Positions 45,363 to 54,221 of a stretch of 64,000 bases of DNA are shown in pieces. Under the pieces are notes generated by a model that made no database searches, was not told where the DNA came from, and was given only the letters and a program-made list of their open reading frames with translations. Both the position numbers and the translations under genes were made by a program. This stretch comes from Agromyces mediolanus (GTDB taxonomy: Bacteria; Actinomycetota; Actinomycetes; Actinomycetales; Microbacteriaceae): contig NZ_BMRJ01000005.1 in the NCBI RefSeq assembly GCF_014648575.1, forward strand, positions 22,457-86,456, written 5' to 3'. The number at the start of each line of letters is the position of its first letter. Position 1 is the stretch's first letter.

Positions 45363-46280
45363 TCAGAGCCGCGTCTGCGGGTGATTGCGGGCGAGCATGA
45401 ACACGCCGAAGACGGCGATCGCCCCGGCGACGATGAACACCGGGATGGCCCAGATCGGCGCCTGCGACGCCTCGCCGAGCACGATGATGCCGATCGCGAC
45501 CGCGACCATCGGATCGACGACGGTGAGGCCGGCGATGACCAGGTCCGGCGGGCCCGAGGCGTAGGCGTTCTGCACGAAGTAGGCGCCGAGGCCCGTCGCC
45601 GCGAGCAGCGCGATGACGCAGATGAGCGTGATCCACTCGAAGTCGCCCTGCTGGATACGTCCGAGCACCACCTTGGCGAGGGTCGCCACGAAGCCGTAGA
45701 CGACGCCCGCCATGATGACGTAGAAGATGGCGCGCACGCGGTGCCGGAAGAAGACGAACGCGAGGCCGGCGAGGACGAGCACGACGGCGAGGATCACGAG
45801 GATCGTGATGAGCTGCTGCTCGGTCACGGGCTTGTCGACCGCGGTGAAGGCGGCGACGCCGACGAAGAGGAACACGCCGCCGACGCAGAGCGCGATCGCG
45901 GTGATCGCCTTGCGGTTCAGCTTCACGTGGTTCACCTTCGAGTTCACGATGGAGGTGATCACGAGGGCGATCGCGCCGAGCGGCTGCACCACGATGAGCG
46001 GCGCGAAGTACAGGCTCGACAGCTGGAAGACGACCGCGAGGCCGAGCATGAGCGTGCCGAGGACCCAGGACGGCCGGGCGAGCAGCAGGGCGAGCTGCTT
46101 GACGCTCAGGCCCTTGCCGAGGCTGTCGGTGGTGCGCGACTCGACCTTGACGACGCCGCGGTGCTGGAACTGAGCTCCGAGCGACAGGAACACCGCGCCC
46201 GCGATCGCGAGCGGGATGCCGATGAACTGCTGCGGGTCGAGGGCGATCTGCTCGGTGAGCTCGCTCAGGTCCGGATCCAC
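45363..46280 (-). CDS. DMT superfamily (EamA-like) transporter
   Basis: A 305-residue protein with about nine or ten predicted helices, built as two halves with the typical late motif GLTVVDPMVAVAIGIIVLGE. Members export small metabolites; the substrate is unknown. The GTG start lies 7 bases after TAGGGT (46288-46293, minus strand), fitting a leaderless mRNA. It is divergent from def across 41 bp that hold both promoters. Confidence 0.85.
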   Translation of the reverse strand: MDPDLSELTEQIALDPQQFIGIPLAIAGAVFLSLGAQFQHRGVVKVESRTTDSLGKGLSVKQLALLLARPSWVLGTLMLGLAVVFQLSSLYFAPLIVVQPLGAIALVITSIVNSKVNHVKLNRKAITAIALCVGGVFLFVGVAAFTAVDKPVTEQQLITILVILAVVLVLAGLAFVFFRHRVRAIFYVIMAGVVYGFVATLAKVVLGRIQQGDFEWITLICVIALLAATGLGAYFVQNAYASGPPDLVIAGLTVVDPMVAVAIGIIVLGEASQAPIWAIPVFIVAGAIAVFGVFMLARNHPQTRL

Positions 46281-46321
46281 GACCTCGACCCTACCCGCTC
46301 GCGCCTCGATATCCTTGCCGA

Positions 46322-46888
46322 ATGGCCGTGCTCCCCATTCGAATCACCGGCGACCCGGTGCTGCACTCCCCCGCCCGCCCCGTCGAGACGATCGACGACG
46401 AGATCCGCACGCTCGTCGCCGACCTCTTCGAGACGATGGATGCCGCCCCGGGCGTCGGTCTCGCCGCCCCGCAGGTCGGCGTGGATCTGCGGGTCTTCAC
46501 ATACGGCTGGACCGATGAGGAGGGCGTCCGCTGGCGCGGCGTGGCCATCAACCCCGAGCTCCTCATCTCTCCCCCGCCGCCCGGCGAGCCCGACCTCGAC
46601 GAAGAGTCCGAGGGCTGCCTGTCGTTCCCGGGCGAGCGCTTCGGGCTGCGCCGCGCCGAGCGCGCGGTGCTCCGCGCCACCGACCTCGACGGCGAGCGGT
46701 ACGAGATCGACGCGCAGGGGTGGCTCGCGCGGATCTTCCAGCACGAGTACGACCACCTCGACGGCGTGCTTTACACCGACCGGCTCTCGCACGCCGACCG
46801 CAGGATCGTGACGAAGATCACGAAGAAGCTCGGCTGGGGCCGCCCCGGCGTCTCCTGGATGCCGGGCGTCGACGACCTCGAGGGCTGA
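46322..46888 (+). CDS. def: Peptide deformylase
   Basis: Removes the formyl group from new proteins. It has 188 residues. Motif 1 is GVGLAAPQVG, motif 2 EGCLSFPG with metal ligand Cys99, and motif 3 HEYDH with His141, Glu142 and His145. All are intact. ATG 46322 lies 6 bases after TATCCT (46310-46315), so it is probably leaderless. Confidence 0.96.
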   Translation: MAVLPIRITGDPVLHSPARPVETIDDEIRTLVADLFETMDAAPGVGLAAPQVGVDLRVFTYGWTDEEGVRWRGVAINPELLISPPPPGEPDLDEESEGCLSFPGERFGLRRAERAVLRATDLDGERYEIDAQGWLARIFQHEYDHLDGVLYTDRLSHADRRIVTKITKKLGWGRPGVSWMPGVDDLEG

Positions 46889-46891
46889 GGC

Positions 46892-47197
46892 TCAGCCGAA
46901 GGCGCGGATGGCCGCCGCGACGACCGCGGCCGCCGCGACCGCGACGATGAACGGCGCCCGGATGGCGTAGAGCGCGGCGGCGACGATCAGCGCGGGCACC
47001 CGCGCGTCGACGACGAGCGCCTGCCCGGCGCCGAGCGTCTGCACGACGATGAGTGCGGCGAGCAGCGCGACCGTGAGGAGGTCCGCGATGCGAGCGGGGC
47101 GCTCGCGCTCCAGGAAGCCGACCGGCACGAGGTAGCCGCCGAGCTTCAGCGCCAGTGTGGCGGCGGAGGCGATGAGGATGAGGTGCCAGGTCGTCAT
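46892..47197 (-). CDS. azlD: AzlD-like branched-chain amino acid export subunit
   Basis: A 101-residue protein with three or four hydrophobic helices, matching the small subunit of AzlCD amino-acid exporters. It begins MTTWHLILIASAATLALKLG. Its ATG overlaps the azlC stop by four bases (ATGA). The two subunits together export branched-chain amino acids or analogues in characterised systems. Confidence 0.88.
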   Translation of the reverse strand: MTTWHLILIASAATLALKLGGYLVPVGFLERERPARIADLLTVALLAALIVVQTLGAGQALVVDARVPALIVAAALYAIRAPFIVAVAAAAVVAAAIRAFG

Positions 47198-47940
47198 GCG
47201 CGGCGCCTCCGGTCGAAGAGGTTGAACCAGCCGACGAGGAGGGCCACGAGCGCCGCGATCAGCACGGGCAGTCCGGGCATGACGAAGGGCATCACGACCG
47301 CCGCGACCACGGCCGCGCCGACGGCCACGGCGCCGGCCTGGAACCGCTTCAGGCGCGGCCAGAGGAGGCCGAGGAAGGCCGCGCCCGCCGCGGCATCCAG
47401 TCCCCAGGCCCTCGTGTCGCCCATCGCATCGCCGATGAGTGCGCCCGCGAGCGTCGTCAGGTTCCAGCCGACGAAGACGATCGCCCCGGTCAGCCAGAAG
47501 CCGAGGCGGGCGTTGCCCGGCAGCTTCTGCGCGAGCGCGACGGCCGTGGACTCGTCGATCGTGATCCACGCGGCGAGCACATTGCGTGCCGGGCTGCCGC
47601 CGACGAGCGGCTTCATCCGCATGCCGTAGACGACGTTCCGGATGCCGAGCATCGCCGCCGTCGCGATGGCCGAGCCCCCGGCGGCCGCACCGCCCGCGGC
47701 GAGGACGCCGACGAGGGCGAACTGGGAGCCGCCGGTGAACATGACGAGGCTCAGGAAGACCGTCTGCCACACGTCGAGGCCGGCCGCGACGGAGAGCGCG
47801 CCGAAGGAGATGCCGTAGATCGCCGTCGCGACGCCGACGGCGACGCTCTCGCGGATCGCCCGGGCGCGCTCGCCCGCCTCGTCGACGGCGTCGTCGGGCG
47901 TGCGCGCGGCCGCGTCGTCGCCGGCTGGACGTTCCTCCAC
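47194..47940 (-). CDS. azlC: AzlC-like branched-chain amino acid exporter
   Basis: A 248-residue membrane protein of the AzlC family: YGISFGALSVAAGLDVWQTV and LVMFTGGSQFALVGVLAAGG, then GIRNVVYGMRMKPL are diagnostic. An Asp/Ala/Arg-rich cytosolic tail of about 28 residues precedes the helices. GTG 47940 is preceded by GAGGAGG, and TATGCT at 47974-47979 (minus strand) is a likely -10. It forms an operon with azlD. Confidence 0.9.
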   Translation of the reverse strand: MEERPAGDDAAARTPDDAVDEAGERARAIRESVAVGVATAIYGISFGALSVAAGLDVWQTVFLSLVMFTGGSQFALVGVLAAGGAAAGGSAIATAAMLGIRNVVYGMRMKPLVGGSPARNVLAAWITIDESTAVALAQKLPGNARLGFWLTGAIVFVGWNLTTLAGALIGDAMGDTRAWGLDAAAGAAFLGLLWPRLKRFQAGAVAVGAAVVAAVVMPFVMPGLPVLIAALVALLVGWFNLFDRRRRA

Positions 47941-47999
47941 TGCACCTCCTCGGGCGCCCGCGCGCCGGTTCGCAGCATACCCGGCGCCGGTGGCCGGCC

Positions 48000-48881
48000 T
48001 CAGGCGGCCGGGGCCTCGAAGGTGAGCACGCGCGCGATGTCGGTGGCGGGTCGCTGCTCGCCGGCGAGCACCTCGAAGTCGAGGTGGTTCTGCTGCGGCA
48101 CCACCGGGCAGGTCACGAAGTTCGTGAACGCGCAGGGCAGGGCGTGCAGGTAGTTGAAGTCGATGACGTCGATGCGTTCACCCGCCTCGTCGGCGAACTG
48201 CAGCTCGACGACGCGACCGGCGCCGTAGGTGGTGCGCCCGCTCGTGAGGTCGCGGAGGTGGGCGACCGGCTGCACCCCGTGCGCGGTGTCCTTGCCGATG
48301 AGCGCGAGCTCGTAGCCGCGCCCGTCGAACTCGAAGCGCAGCGTGCCGATGCGCGCGGTCGTCTCACGCACGCCCGTCTCGACGGTGGGCTGTTCGACGT
48401 CCTCGCGCGCGGCCGGCGTGAAGCTCGCGGGGAGCCGCCAGGCGGGGTCGTAGTCGTAGGCGGTCAACCCCGAGAGGTCGACGCCCGCCGACGCTTCGGG
48501 GTCACGAACGCGGATGGCGTAGAGCGGGTCGCCGCCGTCGCTCGTGCGCACGATCGTCTCGACCTCGCTCCGGCCGAAGTAGACGGGAGCGCTCGACCCG
48601 TGGCCGTAGGTCTGGTTCCGGCCCGGCCGGATCTCGACGGGCCCGCTCGGGTACTCGCCGTCGACGACGAGGTTCGGGCCCGCGACCGGCGGGGTGTAGA
48701 TGATGCGCCCCTGCTCCACCGACCAGGTGCCGGGCAGCAGCTCGAACGTCTCGTCCCGCGAAGCGTCGGTGAGCCAGTACTGGGCGACGAGCGCGGTCCA
48801 GCCGTAGGGCCGGGCGAGCTCGGCGACGCGCGCGTGGCGCCACTCGCGCCACTGTCCCTCGAGGTGTTCGATCGCTGGCAT
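48000..48881 (-). CDS. DUF1684 family protein
   Basis: A 293-residue soluble protein. The DUF1684 signature is visible in GKDTAHGVQPVAHLRDLTSG and in FNYLHALPCAFTNFVTCPVV near the C-terminus, where family members carry the conserved NPPCAFT-like segment. No reaction is known. It is the last gene of a six-gene operon (ABC importer, Ldh-type dehydrogenase, acyl-transferase/thioesterase), 63 bases after the thioesterase-like gene, with AAGGA before the ATG. Confidence 0.85.
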   Translation of the reverse strand: MPAIEHLEGQWREWRHARVAELARPYGWTALVAQYWLTDASRDETFELLPGTWSVEQGRIIYTPPVAGPNLVVDGEYPSGPVEIRPGRNQTYGHGSSAPVYFGRSEVETIVRTSDGGDPLYAIRVRDPEASAGVDLSGLTAYDYDPAWRLPASFTPAAREDVEQPTVETGVRETTARIGTLRFEFDGRGYELALIGKDTAHGVQPVAHLRDLTSGRTTYGAGRVVELQFADEAGERIDVIDFNYLHALPCAFTNFVTCPVVPQQNHLDFEVLAGEQRPATDIARVLTFEAPAA

Positions 48882-48944
48882 CGGAGGTGGTTCCTTCTCT
48901 CGTGGTGGGGCGTGGGATGCAGAATGGGCAGCCGGCGGCAGCCC

Positions 48945-50276
48945 TCAGGCGGCGGCCGCGCGGTGGATGAAGGCGCAGATCTGCTCGAAGGAGTCGGCGC
49001 CCGCGCGGGCGTTGCCCCGCGGGGTGCCGCCGTTCGAGTAGCGCACGCCGGAGACCGGGTGCACGCGCTCGATGTCGGTGCTCGGCAGGTGCGGCAGGCC
49101 GATGCCGTGCCCGGCGTCCTCGTAGTCGAGGTGCAGGCGCTCGGCGCGGTGCCCGTGGCGGGCGAGGCTCGCGAGGGCCATCCGCGATGCGCCGCTCGAC
49201 GGCCACGCCCGGTCGTCGAGCCCGGACACGAACGCCACCGGTCCGGCGAAGCGCTCGATCGGGATGCGCGAGGCGAGCGCGAGCCGGCGGTCGCGCAGCC
49301 CGTCCACGTAGACATCGGCGTGCCGCGTCGGCGGCGGCTCATCGTTCCAGGGCTGCCACTCGACCTCGGCGTTGTCGTGCCAGAGGTGCTCGAGGGGCTC
49401 CCCGCCGTGGGTCCAGCTCGGTCCGTCCCAGCCCTCGGCCGGATCGGCCGCGCCCTGCGCGCCGAAGACGTAGGCGCCGGGCACGAATCCGGCGATCGCG
49501 AGGATCCGCTCGGGGAACCTCGCCGCGAGCAACAGCGAGAGCTCGCCGCCGCGCGACTGCCCGGTGACGATCGGCGCCCCGCCCGCGGGGTCGAGCCCGT
49601 CGCGCACGAACTCGATCGCCCGCTCGAAGTACTCGAGCGGGGTGCGCGAGAGGTACTCGGGCAGGCCGGGTGCACGGAAGTAGCCGAGCGCGAGCGCCTG
49701 GATGCCGCGCGCGGCGTACTGCGCAGCCCGCGCTTCGTTGATGCCGCCGCCGGAGCCGTTCAGCACGATGGCGGTCGGGAACGGTCCCGGTCCGGTCGGG
49801 CGGAAGAGCGTGCCGACGAGCCCGTCGTGCCGGAGCTCACGCCGCTCGACTCCGGGCACGAGGAGCTGCTGCACGAGCTCGGCGTGCGCCTCGGCTCCCC
49901 TCGCCCCCGTATCTCCGAGCTCCGGGAGGCCCGTGCCGGGCTCCTCCCGGGCATGCAGCCGGGTGACGAGGGACTCGCCGACGTCGAGCGGCTCCGCGGG
50001 GCCGCTCGTGCCGGGCTCTCGGCGCTGCGCCCAGCACAGGCCCATCGCGTCGGCGGTGCGGAAGTCCCCCGAGACGGGCGCGTCGCGGTCGAGATCGATT
50101 CGGCCGTCCGCATCGGCGAGATAGCTCGCCTGCGCCGCCCAATCACCGCCGCTGCGACGGGTCGTCGCCCGGATGGTGACGAGCGCCCCTGGCGCGGCTC
50201 CCCGGACGGTGATCGCACGGCGCTGCCAGAGCGGCGCCACCGGCGGATCGACCCGGAGCTCGAGCCCCCCGCTCAT
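48945..50276 (-). CDS. Acyl-CoA thioesterase / BAAT family hydrolase
   Basis: A 443-residue two-domain protein. The N-terminal beta domain (ITVRGAAPGALVTIRATTRR) is of the acyl-CoA thioester hydrolase/BAAT type. The C-terminal alpha/beta hydrolase has the nucleophile Ser in TGQSRGGELSLL, the acid in SGLDDRAWPS, and His in DAGHGIGLPH. Vertebrate BAAT uses Cys and joins acyl groups to glycine or taurine; the serine here favours hydrolysis. The start overlaps the Ldh-type gene stop (ATGA). The substrate is unknown. Confidence 0.82.
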   Translation of the reverse strand: MSGGLELRVDPPVAPLWQRRAITVRGAAPGALVTIRATTRRSGGDWAAQASYLADADGRIDLDRDAPVSGDFRTADAMGLCWAQRREPGTSGPAEPLDVGESLVTRLHAREEPGTGLPELGDTGARGAEAHAELVQQLLVPGVERRELRHDGLVGTLFRPTGPGPFPTAIVLNGSGGGINEARAAQYAARGIQALALGYFRAPGLPEYLSRTPLEYFERAIEFVRDGLDPAGGAPIVTGQSRGGELSLLLAARFPERILAIAGFVPGAYVFGAQGAADPAEGWDGPSWTHGGEPLEHLWHDNAEVEWQPWNDEPPPTRHADVYVDGLRDRRLALASRIPIERFAGPVAFVSGLDDRAWPSSGASRMALASLARHGHRAERLHLDYEDAGHGIGLPHLPSTDIERVHPVSGVRYSNGGTPRGNARAGADSFEQICAFIHRAAAA

Positions 50277-51277
50277 CGGGCGCCGTCCGTGGCGGTCATG
50301 CCGAGTCCGAGCCAGTCCGCGGTCGGCTGGTCGAGCGCGACCGTGCCGGCCGGTGCGGGCGGCTCGGCCAGCGCGCTCGCCCGGGTCGGCAGGGCGTCGA
50401 ATCGCGCGGGCAGGTGGCCGCCCGCCGCCCGCCAGTCCTCCGCGAGCCGCGCGGCGCCGGCGGCGACGTCCGCCGCACCGGTCCCGCGGGCGTCCACGGC
50501 GATCAGGATGGCTCCCCGCGTGCCGTCGGCGGCTCCGCGGCCGCCCGTCACGACGCCGGCGAGGAGCTCCACGACGAGCCCCGTGAGGGAGCCGAGCAGG
50601 CTCGCCGGCACGAGCGCGGCGAGGCGCGAGGCATCCGTCGTCTCGGCGCCGTCGACGTCGATCGCGAGCCCGGCCGGCAGTCGGCTGCCGTCCGCGCGGT
50701 GGCGGCGCAGCGCGGCCATCGTGGCGGGCGCCGTGGCGTAGTCCACGACGAGCGGCGACGCGTCCGGCCGGGGCACGGCGATCGCGATGGGATTCGTGCC
50801 CACCACGGGCTGCGTGCCGCCCCAGGGCGCGACGATCGGCGGCGCCTGTGCCGCGAGGAACGCGACGAAGCCCCGCTCGGCCAGCTCGCGGGCGGCGAGG
50901 CCGAGCACGCCGAGCGCGCCCGCGCCCCGGATGCCGACGATGGCCGAGCCGTGGGTCGTCGCGCGCTGCGCCGCGGCCACGGTCGCGCGGGCGAGCGCCA
51001 GGATGCCGGGCCGCCCGGTGGCGTCGATGCTCGCCGTCGGCGCGTCGGAGACCGGGCCCGAGGGCTCGGCCGGCGCGACTGCGGTCGAGGCGGCCGCCAG
51101 GCGGTCGAGGTCCCGGCGGAGCATCCCGATCCCGAAGTCCGGCAGCCCGAGCAGTTCCGCTTCGACGAGCCAGCGCGAGGCGAGCGCGAGTTCCGCCGCC
51201 GACGTCTCGGGCGAGTGCTCCCGGAGCCGGCCGGTGACGAGCGCCTGCGCGGCGCCGGCGTCGAGGTGGTGCGACAT
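50273..51277 (-). CDS. Ldh family (malate/lactate-type) dehydrogenase
   Basis: A 334-residue NAD(P)-dependent dehydrogenase of the YiaK/ComC/MdH2 family, unrelated to classical LDH. Family features: ATTHGSAIVGIRGAGALGVL, then PPIVAPWGGTQPVVGTNPIA and VVDYATAPAT. Family substrates include sulfolactate, ureidoglycolate, 2,3-diketogulonate and malate, so the substrate cannot be set. It lies between an ABC importer of the sulfonate/taurine type and a BAAT-type hydrolase, and the ATG lies 11 bases after the permease stop. Confidence 0.85.
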   Translation of the reverse strand: MSHHLDAGAAQALVTGRLREHSPETSAAELALASRWLVEAELLGLPDFGIGMLRRDLDRLAAASTAVAPAEPSGPVSDAPTASIDATGRPGILALARATVAAAQRATTHGSAIVGIRGAGALGVLGLAARELAERGFVAFLAAQAPPIVAPWGGTQPVVGTNPIAIAVPRPDASPLVVDYATAPATMAALRRHRADGSRLPAGLAIDVDGAETTDASRLAALVPASLLGSLTGLVVELLAGVVTGGRGAADGTRGAILIAVDARGTGAADVAAGAARLAEDWRAAGGHLPARFDALPTRASALAEPPAPAGTVALDQPTADWLGLGMTATDGAR

Positions 51278-51288
51278 CCCGGCCCCGC

Positions 51289-52170
51289 TCAGTACTTCAC
51301 CCACGGCACGAGCCGGCGCTCGAGGTAGCCCTCGAGTGCGGTCGCCCCGTAGCCGAGCGCCGAGATCGTCACGATGCCGACGTACATCTTCGAGACCGCG
51401 AAGGTCGACCACGAGCTCCAGATGAGGTAGCCGAGCCCGCTCTGCGCGCCGACGAACTCGGACGCCGCGATGATCACGAACGCGCCGCCGGTGGCGAGCT
51501 TGATGCCCGTGAAGATCGAGGGCAGCGCGTACGGCAGCGAGACGGTGAGCCGGCGCTGGATGCGCGACGCCCCGTTCGCCCTGGCGACGTCGTCGAACAG
51601 CGGCGGCGTCTGCATGACGCCGCTCATCGTGTTGAAGAAGAGGTAGAAGAAGACGCCGATCGCGACGATGACGTACTTGCTCGTCTCGCCGAGTCCGAAG
51701 ATCAGCAGGAGCAGCGGATAGATCGCGACCTTCGGGATGGGCAGGAGGCTCGAGAACACCGGCTCCAGCAGCAGGCGCACCGAGCGCACCGAGCCCAGCA
51801 GCAGGCCGAGCAGCACGCCCGGGATCGCGCCGAGCACGAAGCCGACGGCGATGCGCGACAGGGTCATCAGGATGTCCGTGACGAGCTGCCCCGAAACGAG
51901 CAGGTTCACGAAGGTCTCGACGATCGCCGTCGGCGCCGGGAAGAAGCGGGCGTCGAGGACGCCCAGCCGGCTGAGCGCCTCCCACGCGACGAGCAGCAGC
52001 AGCGGCGTGTACGGGCCGATCCGGCGGTTCCACGGCGAGCCGCGCTCCGCCTGCACCGCGGACGCGAGCCGCGCCCGGATCTCCTCGCGATCGGCGGCGG
52101 TGACGGCCGGGCCGAGGCCCGCTCGGGCGGCGGATGCCTGGGTGTCGGACGTCTGCGTGTCGGTGCTCAC
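51289..52170 (-). CDS. ABC transporter permease (SsuC/TauC type)
   Basis: A 293-residue inner-membrane permease with about six helices. The coupling segment is visible as DVARANGASRIQRRLTVSLP, followed by ALPSIFTGIKLATGGAFVII. An N-terminal cytosolic tail of about 50 residues precedes helix 1. The GTG overlaps the ATPase stop by four bases (GTGA). The class imports nitrate, sulfonate, taurine or pyrimidine-like compounds. Confidence 0.9.
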   Translation of the reverse strand: MSTDTQTSDTQASAARAGLGPAVTAADREEIRARLASAVQAERGSPWNRRIGPYTPLLLLVAWEALSRLGVLDARFFPAPTAIVETFVNLLVSGQLVTDILMTLSRIAVGFVLGAIPGVLLGLLLGSVRSVRLLLEPVFSSLLPIPKVAIYPLLLLIFGLGETSKYVIVAIGVFFYLFFNTMSGVMQTPPLFDDVARANGASRIQRRLTVSLPYALPSIFTGIKLATGGAFVIIAASEFVGAQSGLGYLIWSSWSTFAVSKMYVGIVTISALGYGATALEGYLERRLVPWVKY

Positions 52171-52937
52171 TGCGCCACCGCCTCCGCGGCCGCCGTGTCG
52201 CCCTCGAGCAGGTTCCACAGCTGGTAGGTGATCTCGCCGTACCGCGGATCGCGGCGCAGCTCGATGATGTCGCGCGGCCGGCCGAAGGGGATCTCCACCT
52301 CGGCGATGATGCGACCCGGCCGGTGCGACATCACCACGACCCGGTCGGCGAGGGTCAGCGCCTCGTCGACGCTGTGGGTGATGAAGAGCACGGACTTCTC
52401 CGTCTGCTCCCAGATCCGCAGCAGCTCCTGCTGCAGCGCGACCCTGGTCTGCTCGTCGAGCGCACCGAAGGGCTCGTCCATGAGGAGGACGTTGCCGTCG
52501 TCCGCGAGGGCGCGCGCCACCGAGGTGCGCTGGCGCATGCCGCCCGAGATCTGGGAAGGGTAGTACCCCGCGAACTCCGTCAGCCCGACGAGCTCGAGCA
52601 GCTCGGCGACGCGCTCGCGGCGCGCGGCCCGAGGCACCCGGCGGAGGCGCAGCGGGTAGGCGACGTTCTCGGCGACCGTGAGCCACGGGAAGACCCCGTG
52701 CTCCTGGAAGACCACCGAGGGACGGCTCTGCGTCTCCACCGTGCCGAGGCTCGGCTTCTCGAGCCCCGCCGCGATCCGCAGCAGGGTGCTCTTGCCGCAC
52801 CCGGAGGGCCCGAGCACGCAGACGAACTCGCGTTCGCCGACCTCGAGCGAGACGTCCTCGAGCGCGACGAGCACCTCATCGCGGTCCTCGGCGCTCGGGT
52901 AGGCCTTCCAGAGCCCCTGGACGGAGATGCCGCTCAT
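52167..52937 (-). CDS. ABC transporter ATP-binding protein (SsuB/TauB type)
   Basis: A 256-residue ATPase. Walker A GPSGCGKSTLL, Q-loop VFQEHGVFPWLTV, signature ISGGMRQRTSVARAL, Walker B VLLMDEPFGALD, and H-loop FITHSVDEAL are intact. The Q-loop with FPWLTV is typical of nitrate/sulfonate/taurine importers. The ATG overlaps the binding-protein stop (ATGA). Confidence 0.93.
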   Translation of the reverse strand: MSGISVQGLWKAYPSAEDRDEVLVALEDVSLEVGEREFVCVLGPSGCGKSTLLRIAAGLEKPSLGTVETQSRPSVVFQEHGVFPWLTVAENVAYPLRLRRVPRAARRERVAELLELVGLTEFAGYYPSQISGGMRQRTSVARALADDGNVLLMDEPFGALDEQTRVALQQELLRIWEQTEKSVLFITHSVDEALTLADRVVVMSHRPGRIIAEVEIPFGRPRDIIELRRDPRYGEITYQLWNLLEGDTAAAEAVAQ

Positions 52938-53980
52938 TTCGAGGCGGCCGCCGAGCTCGCCTCGGCCGAGGCCTGCTCGAGCAGATCGGCGCGGAACACC
53001 TGCTCGATGCCGGAGTCGCCCTGGAACTCGAGTGCGCCGCGGTCGCGGAAGAACGCCTCCTGGCGGGCGACGTCCTTCCAGTCGATGGCGCCCTCGGGGT
53101 CCTGCACGGTGAGGCCGATGGAGGTGAGCGTCTCGACGGGGAGGTCGGTGTACTCGGCGATGACCGCCTGGTCGTCGGCGTCCTGCCAGCCGCCGTCGGC
53201 GAGCTCCTGCACGGCCTTCAGGTAGGCGGAGGTGAAGGCGACGACCGCAGCCGGGTGCTTCTCGACGTAGTCGGTGTTGAACACGAGGGCGCCGAGCTCG
53301 ACGCCCGCCTGGTAGTCGACGTCGAGGATCTCGTGAGCGAGGCCCTGGGCGATGACCGCGGAGGAGATGGGCTCGATCGACCAGGTGGCGTCGATGGAGC
53401 CGTTCGCGAGCGCCGGCGGGATGTCGCCCGGGCTCAGGTTCACGAGCTCGACGTCGTCGAGCGAGAGGCCGGCCGACTCGAGCGCGAGGTGCACCGAGTA
53501 GATGCCGAAGCCGCCATCGCCGGGAATGCCGATCTTCTTGCCCTTGAGCTGCTCCGCCTCGGTGATGCCGGACTGCTCGGAGGCGAGGAGCGGCGAGGGG
53601 TTCTTGCCGGACTCGGGGATGCGCGAGACGCTCGCGATGACGGACAGGGATGCCCCCGCCTTCGTGGCGTTGAAAAGGCCCGCGCCCCAGGTCGCGCCGC
53701 CGGCCACGATGTTGCCGGTGGAGACCTGCTGGTAGGTCTCCCCCGAGCTGCCGCTCTTCGAGATGAGTTCGACGTCGACGCCGGCGTCCTCGAAGTAGCC
53801 CTTCTCCTCCGCGAGGAAGAACGGCGCGTAGTCGGCGTACGGCGAGTAGAGGAAGGTGATCTTCGGGGCGTCCTCGGCGGTCTCGCTCGCCGGTTCTCCG
53901 CCGCCCGCGCTGCATGCGGTGAGGAGGGCGGCGCTGGCGAGGAGGGCGAGGCCTCCGACGAGACGGCGGCGAGTGCGCAT
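52934..53980 (-). CDS. ABC substrate-binding lipoprotein (SsuA/NMT1 type)
   Basis: A 348-residue lipoprotein. The signal peptide ends in LLTAC with lipidated Cys23. The mature part has FLYSPYADYAPFFLAEEKGY and GYF...GVDVELI, typical of NMT1/THI5- and taurine/sulfonate-binding proteins. It is the first gene of the operon; TAGATT at 54075-54080 (minus strand) is the likely -10, and an inverted repeat lies in the leader. The ligand is unknown. Confidence 0.9.
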   Translation of the reverse strand: MRTRRRLVGGLALLASAALLTACSAGGGEPASETAEDAPKITFLYSPYADYAPFFLAEEKGYFEDAGVDVELISKSGSSGETYQQVSTGNIVAGGATWGAGLFNATKAGASLSVIASVSRIPESGKNPSPLLASEQSGITEAEQLKGKKIGIPGDGGFGIYSVHLALESAGLSLDDVELVNLSPGDIPPALANGSIDATWSIEPISSAVIAQGLAHEILDVDYQAGVELGALVFNTDYVEKHPAAVVAFTSAYLKAVQELADGGWQDADDQAVIAEYTDLPVETLTSIGLTVQDPEGAIDWKDVARQEAFFRDRGALEFQGDSGIEQVFRADLLEQASAEASSAAASK

Positions 53981-54030
53981 GTGAAACTCCAGGATCGGGG
54001 GATGACCGTGGGCGGGGGCCCGACGGCGAA

Positions 54031-54065
54031 CCGCTCCAGCGGGGCGGGCCCGGCGCGTGGAGCGG
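54031..54065 (-). promoter_or_regulatory. Inverted repeat in leader of the ABC-Ldh operon
   Basis: CCGCTCCA and TGGAGCGG form a perfect 8-bp inverted repeat with a 19-base spacer just downstream of the -10 TAGATT. It could be an operator or a leader hairpin. No regulator gene adjoins the operon. Confidence 0.4.
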
Positions 54066-54074
54066 TCACTCAGG

Positions 54075-54080
54075 AATCTA
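54075..54080 (-). promoter_or_regulatory. -10 box of the ABC-Ldh-BAAT-DUF1684 operon
   Basis: TAGATT on the minus strand, 94 bases before the first start codon. Confidence 0.45.
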
Positions 54081-54179
54081 CCGATCGCGCGCGGCCCAGG
54101 CTGGCGCGCATGTCACATTGGGTCACGCGGTGGAACGTTCCTTCACGGTGGATGCCCCGCGACCCGGCAGCGACGACAC

Positions 54180-54214
54180 GGCCCGGATCGGACGCACGAG
54201 TCCCGATCCGGGCC
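54180..54214 (-). terminator. Terminator of the amino-acid ABC operon
   Basis: GGCCCGGATCGG and CCGATCCGGGCC form a perfect 12-bp stem with an 11-base loop, just after the ATPase stop at 54222. Confidence 0.75.
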
Positions 54215-54221
54215 GCCCCGC

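Noticed and set aside
48945-50276. True bile-acid or taurine N-acyltransferase activity for the BAAT-type protein
   Set aside because: The nucleophile is Ser (GQSRGG) rather than the Cys of BAAT, which favours hydrolysis; only the family name is retained.
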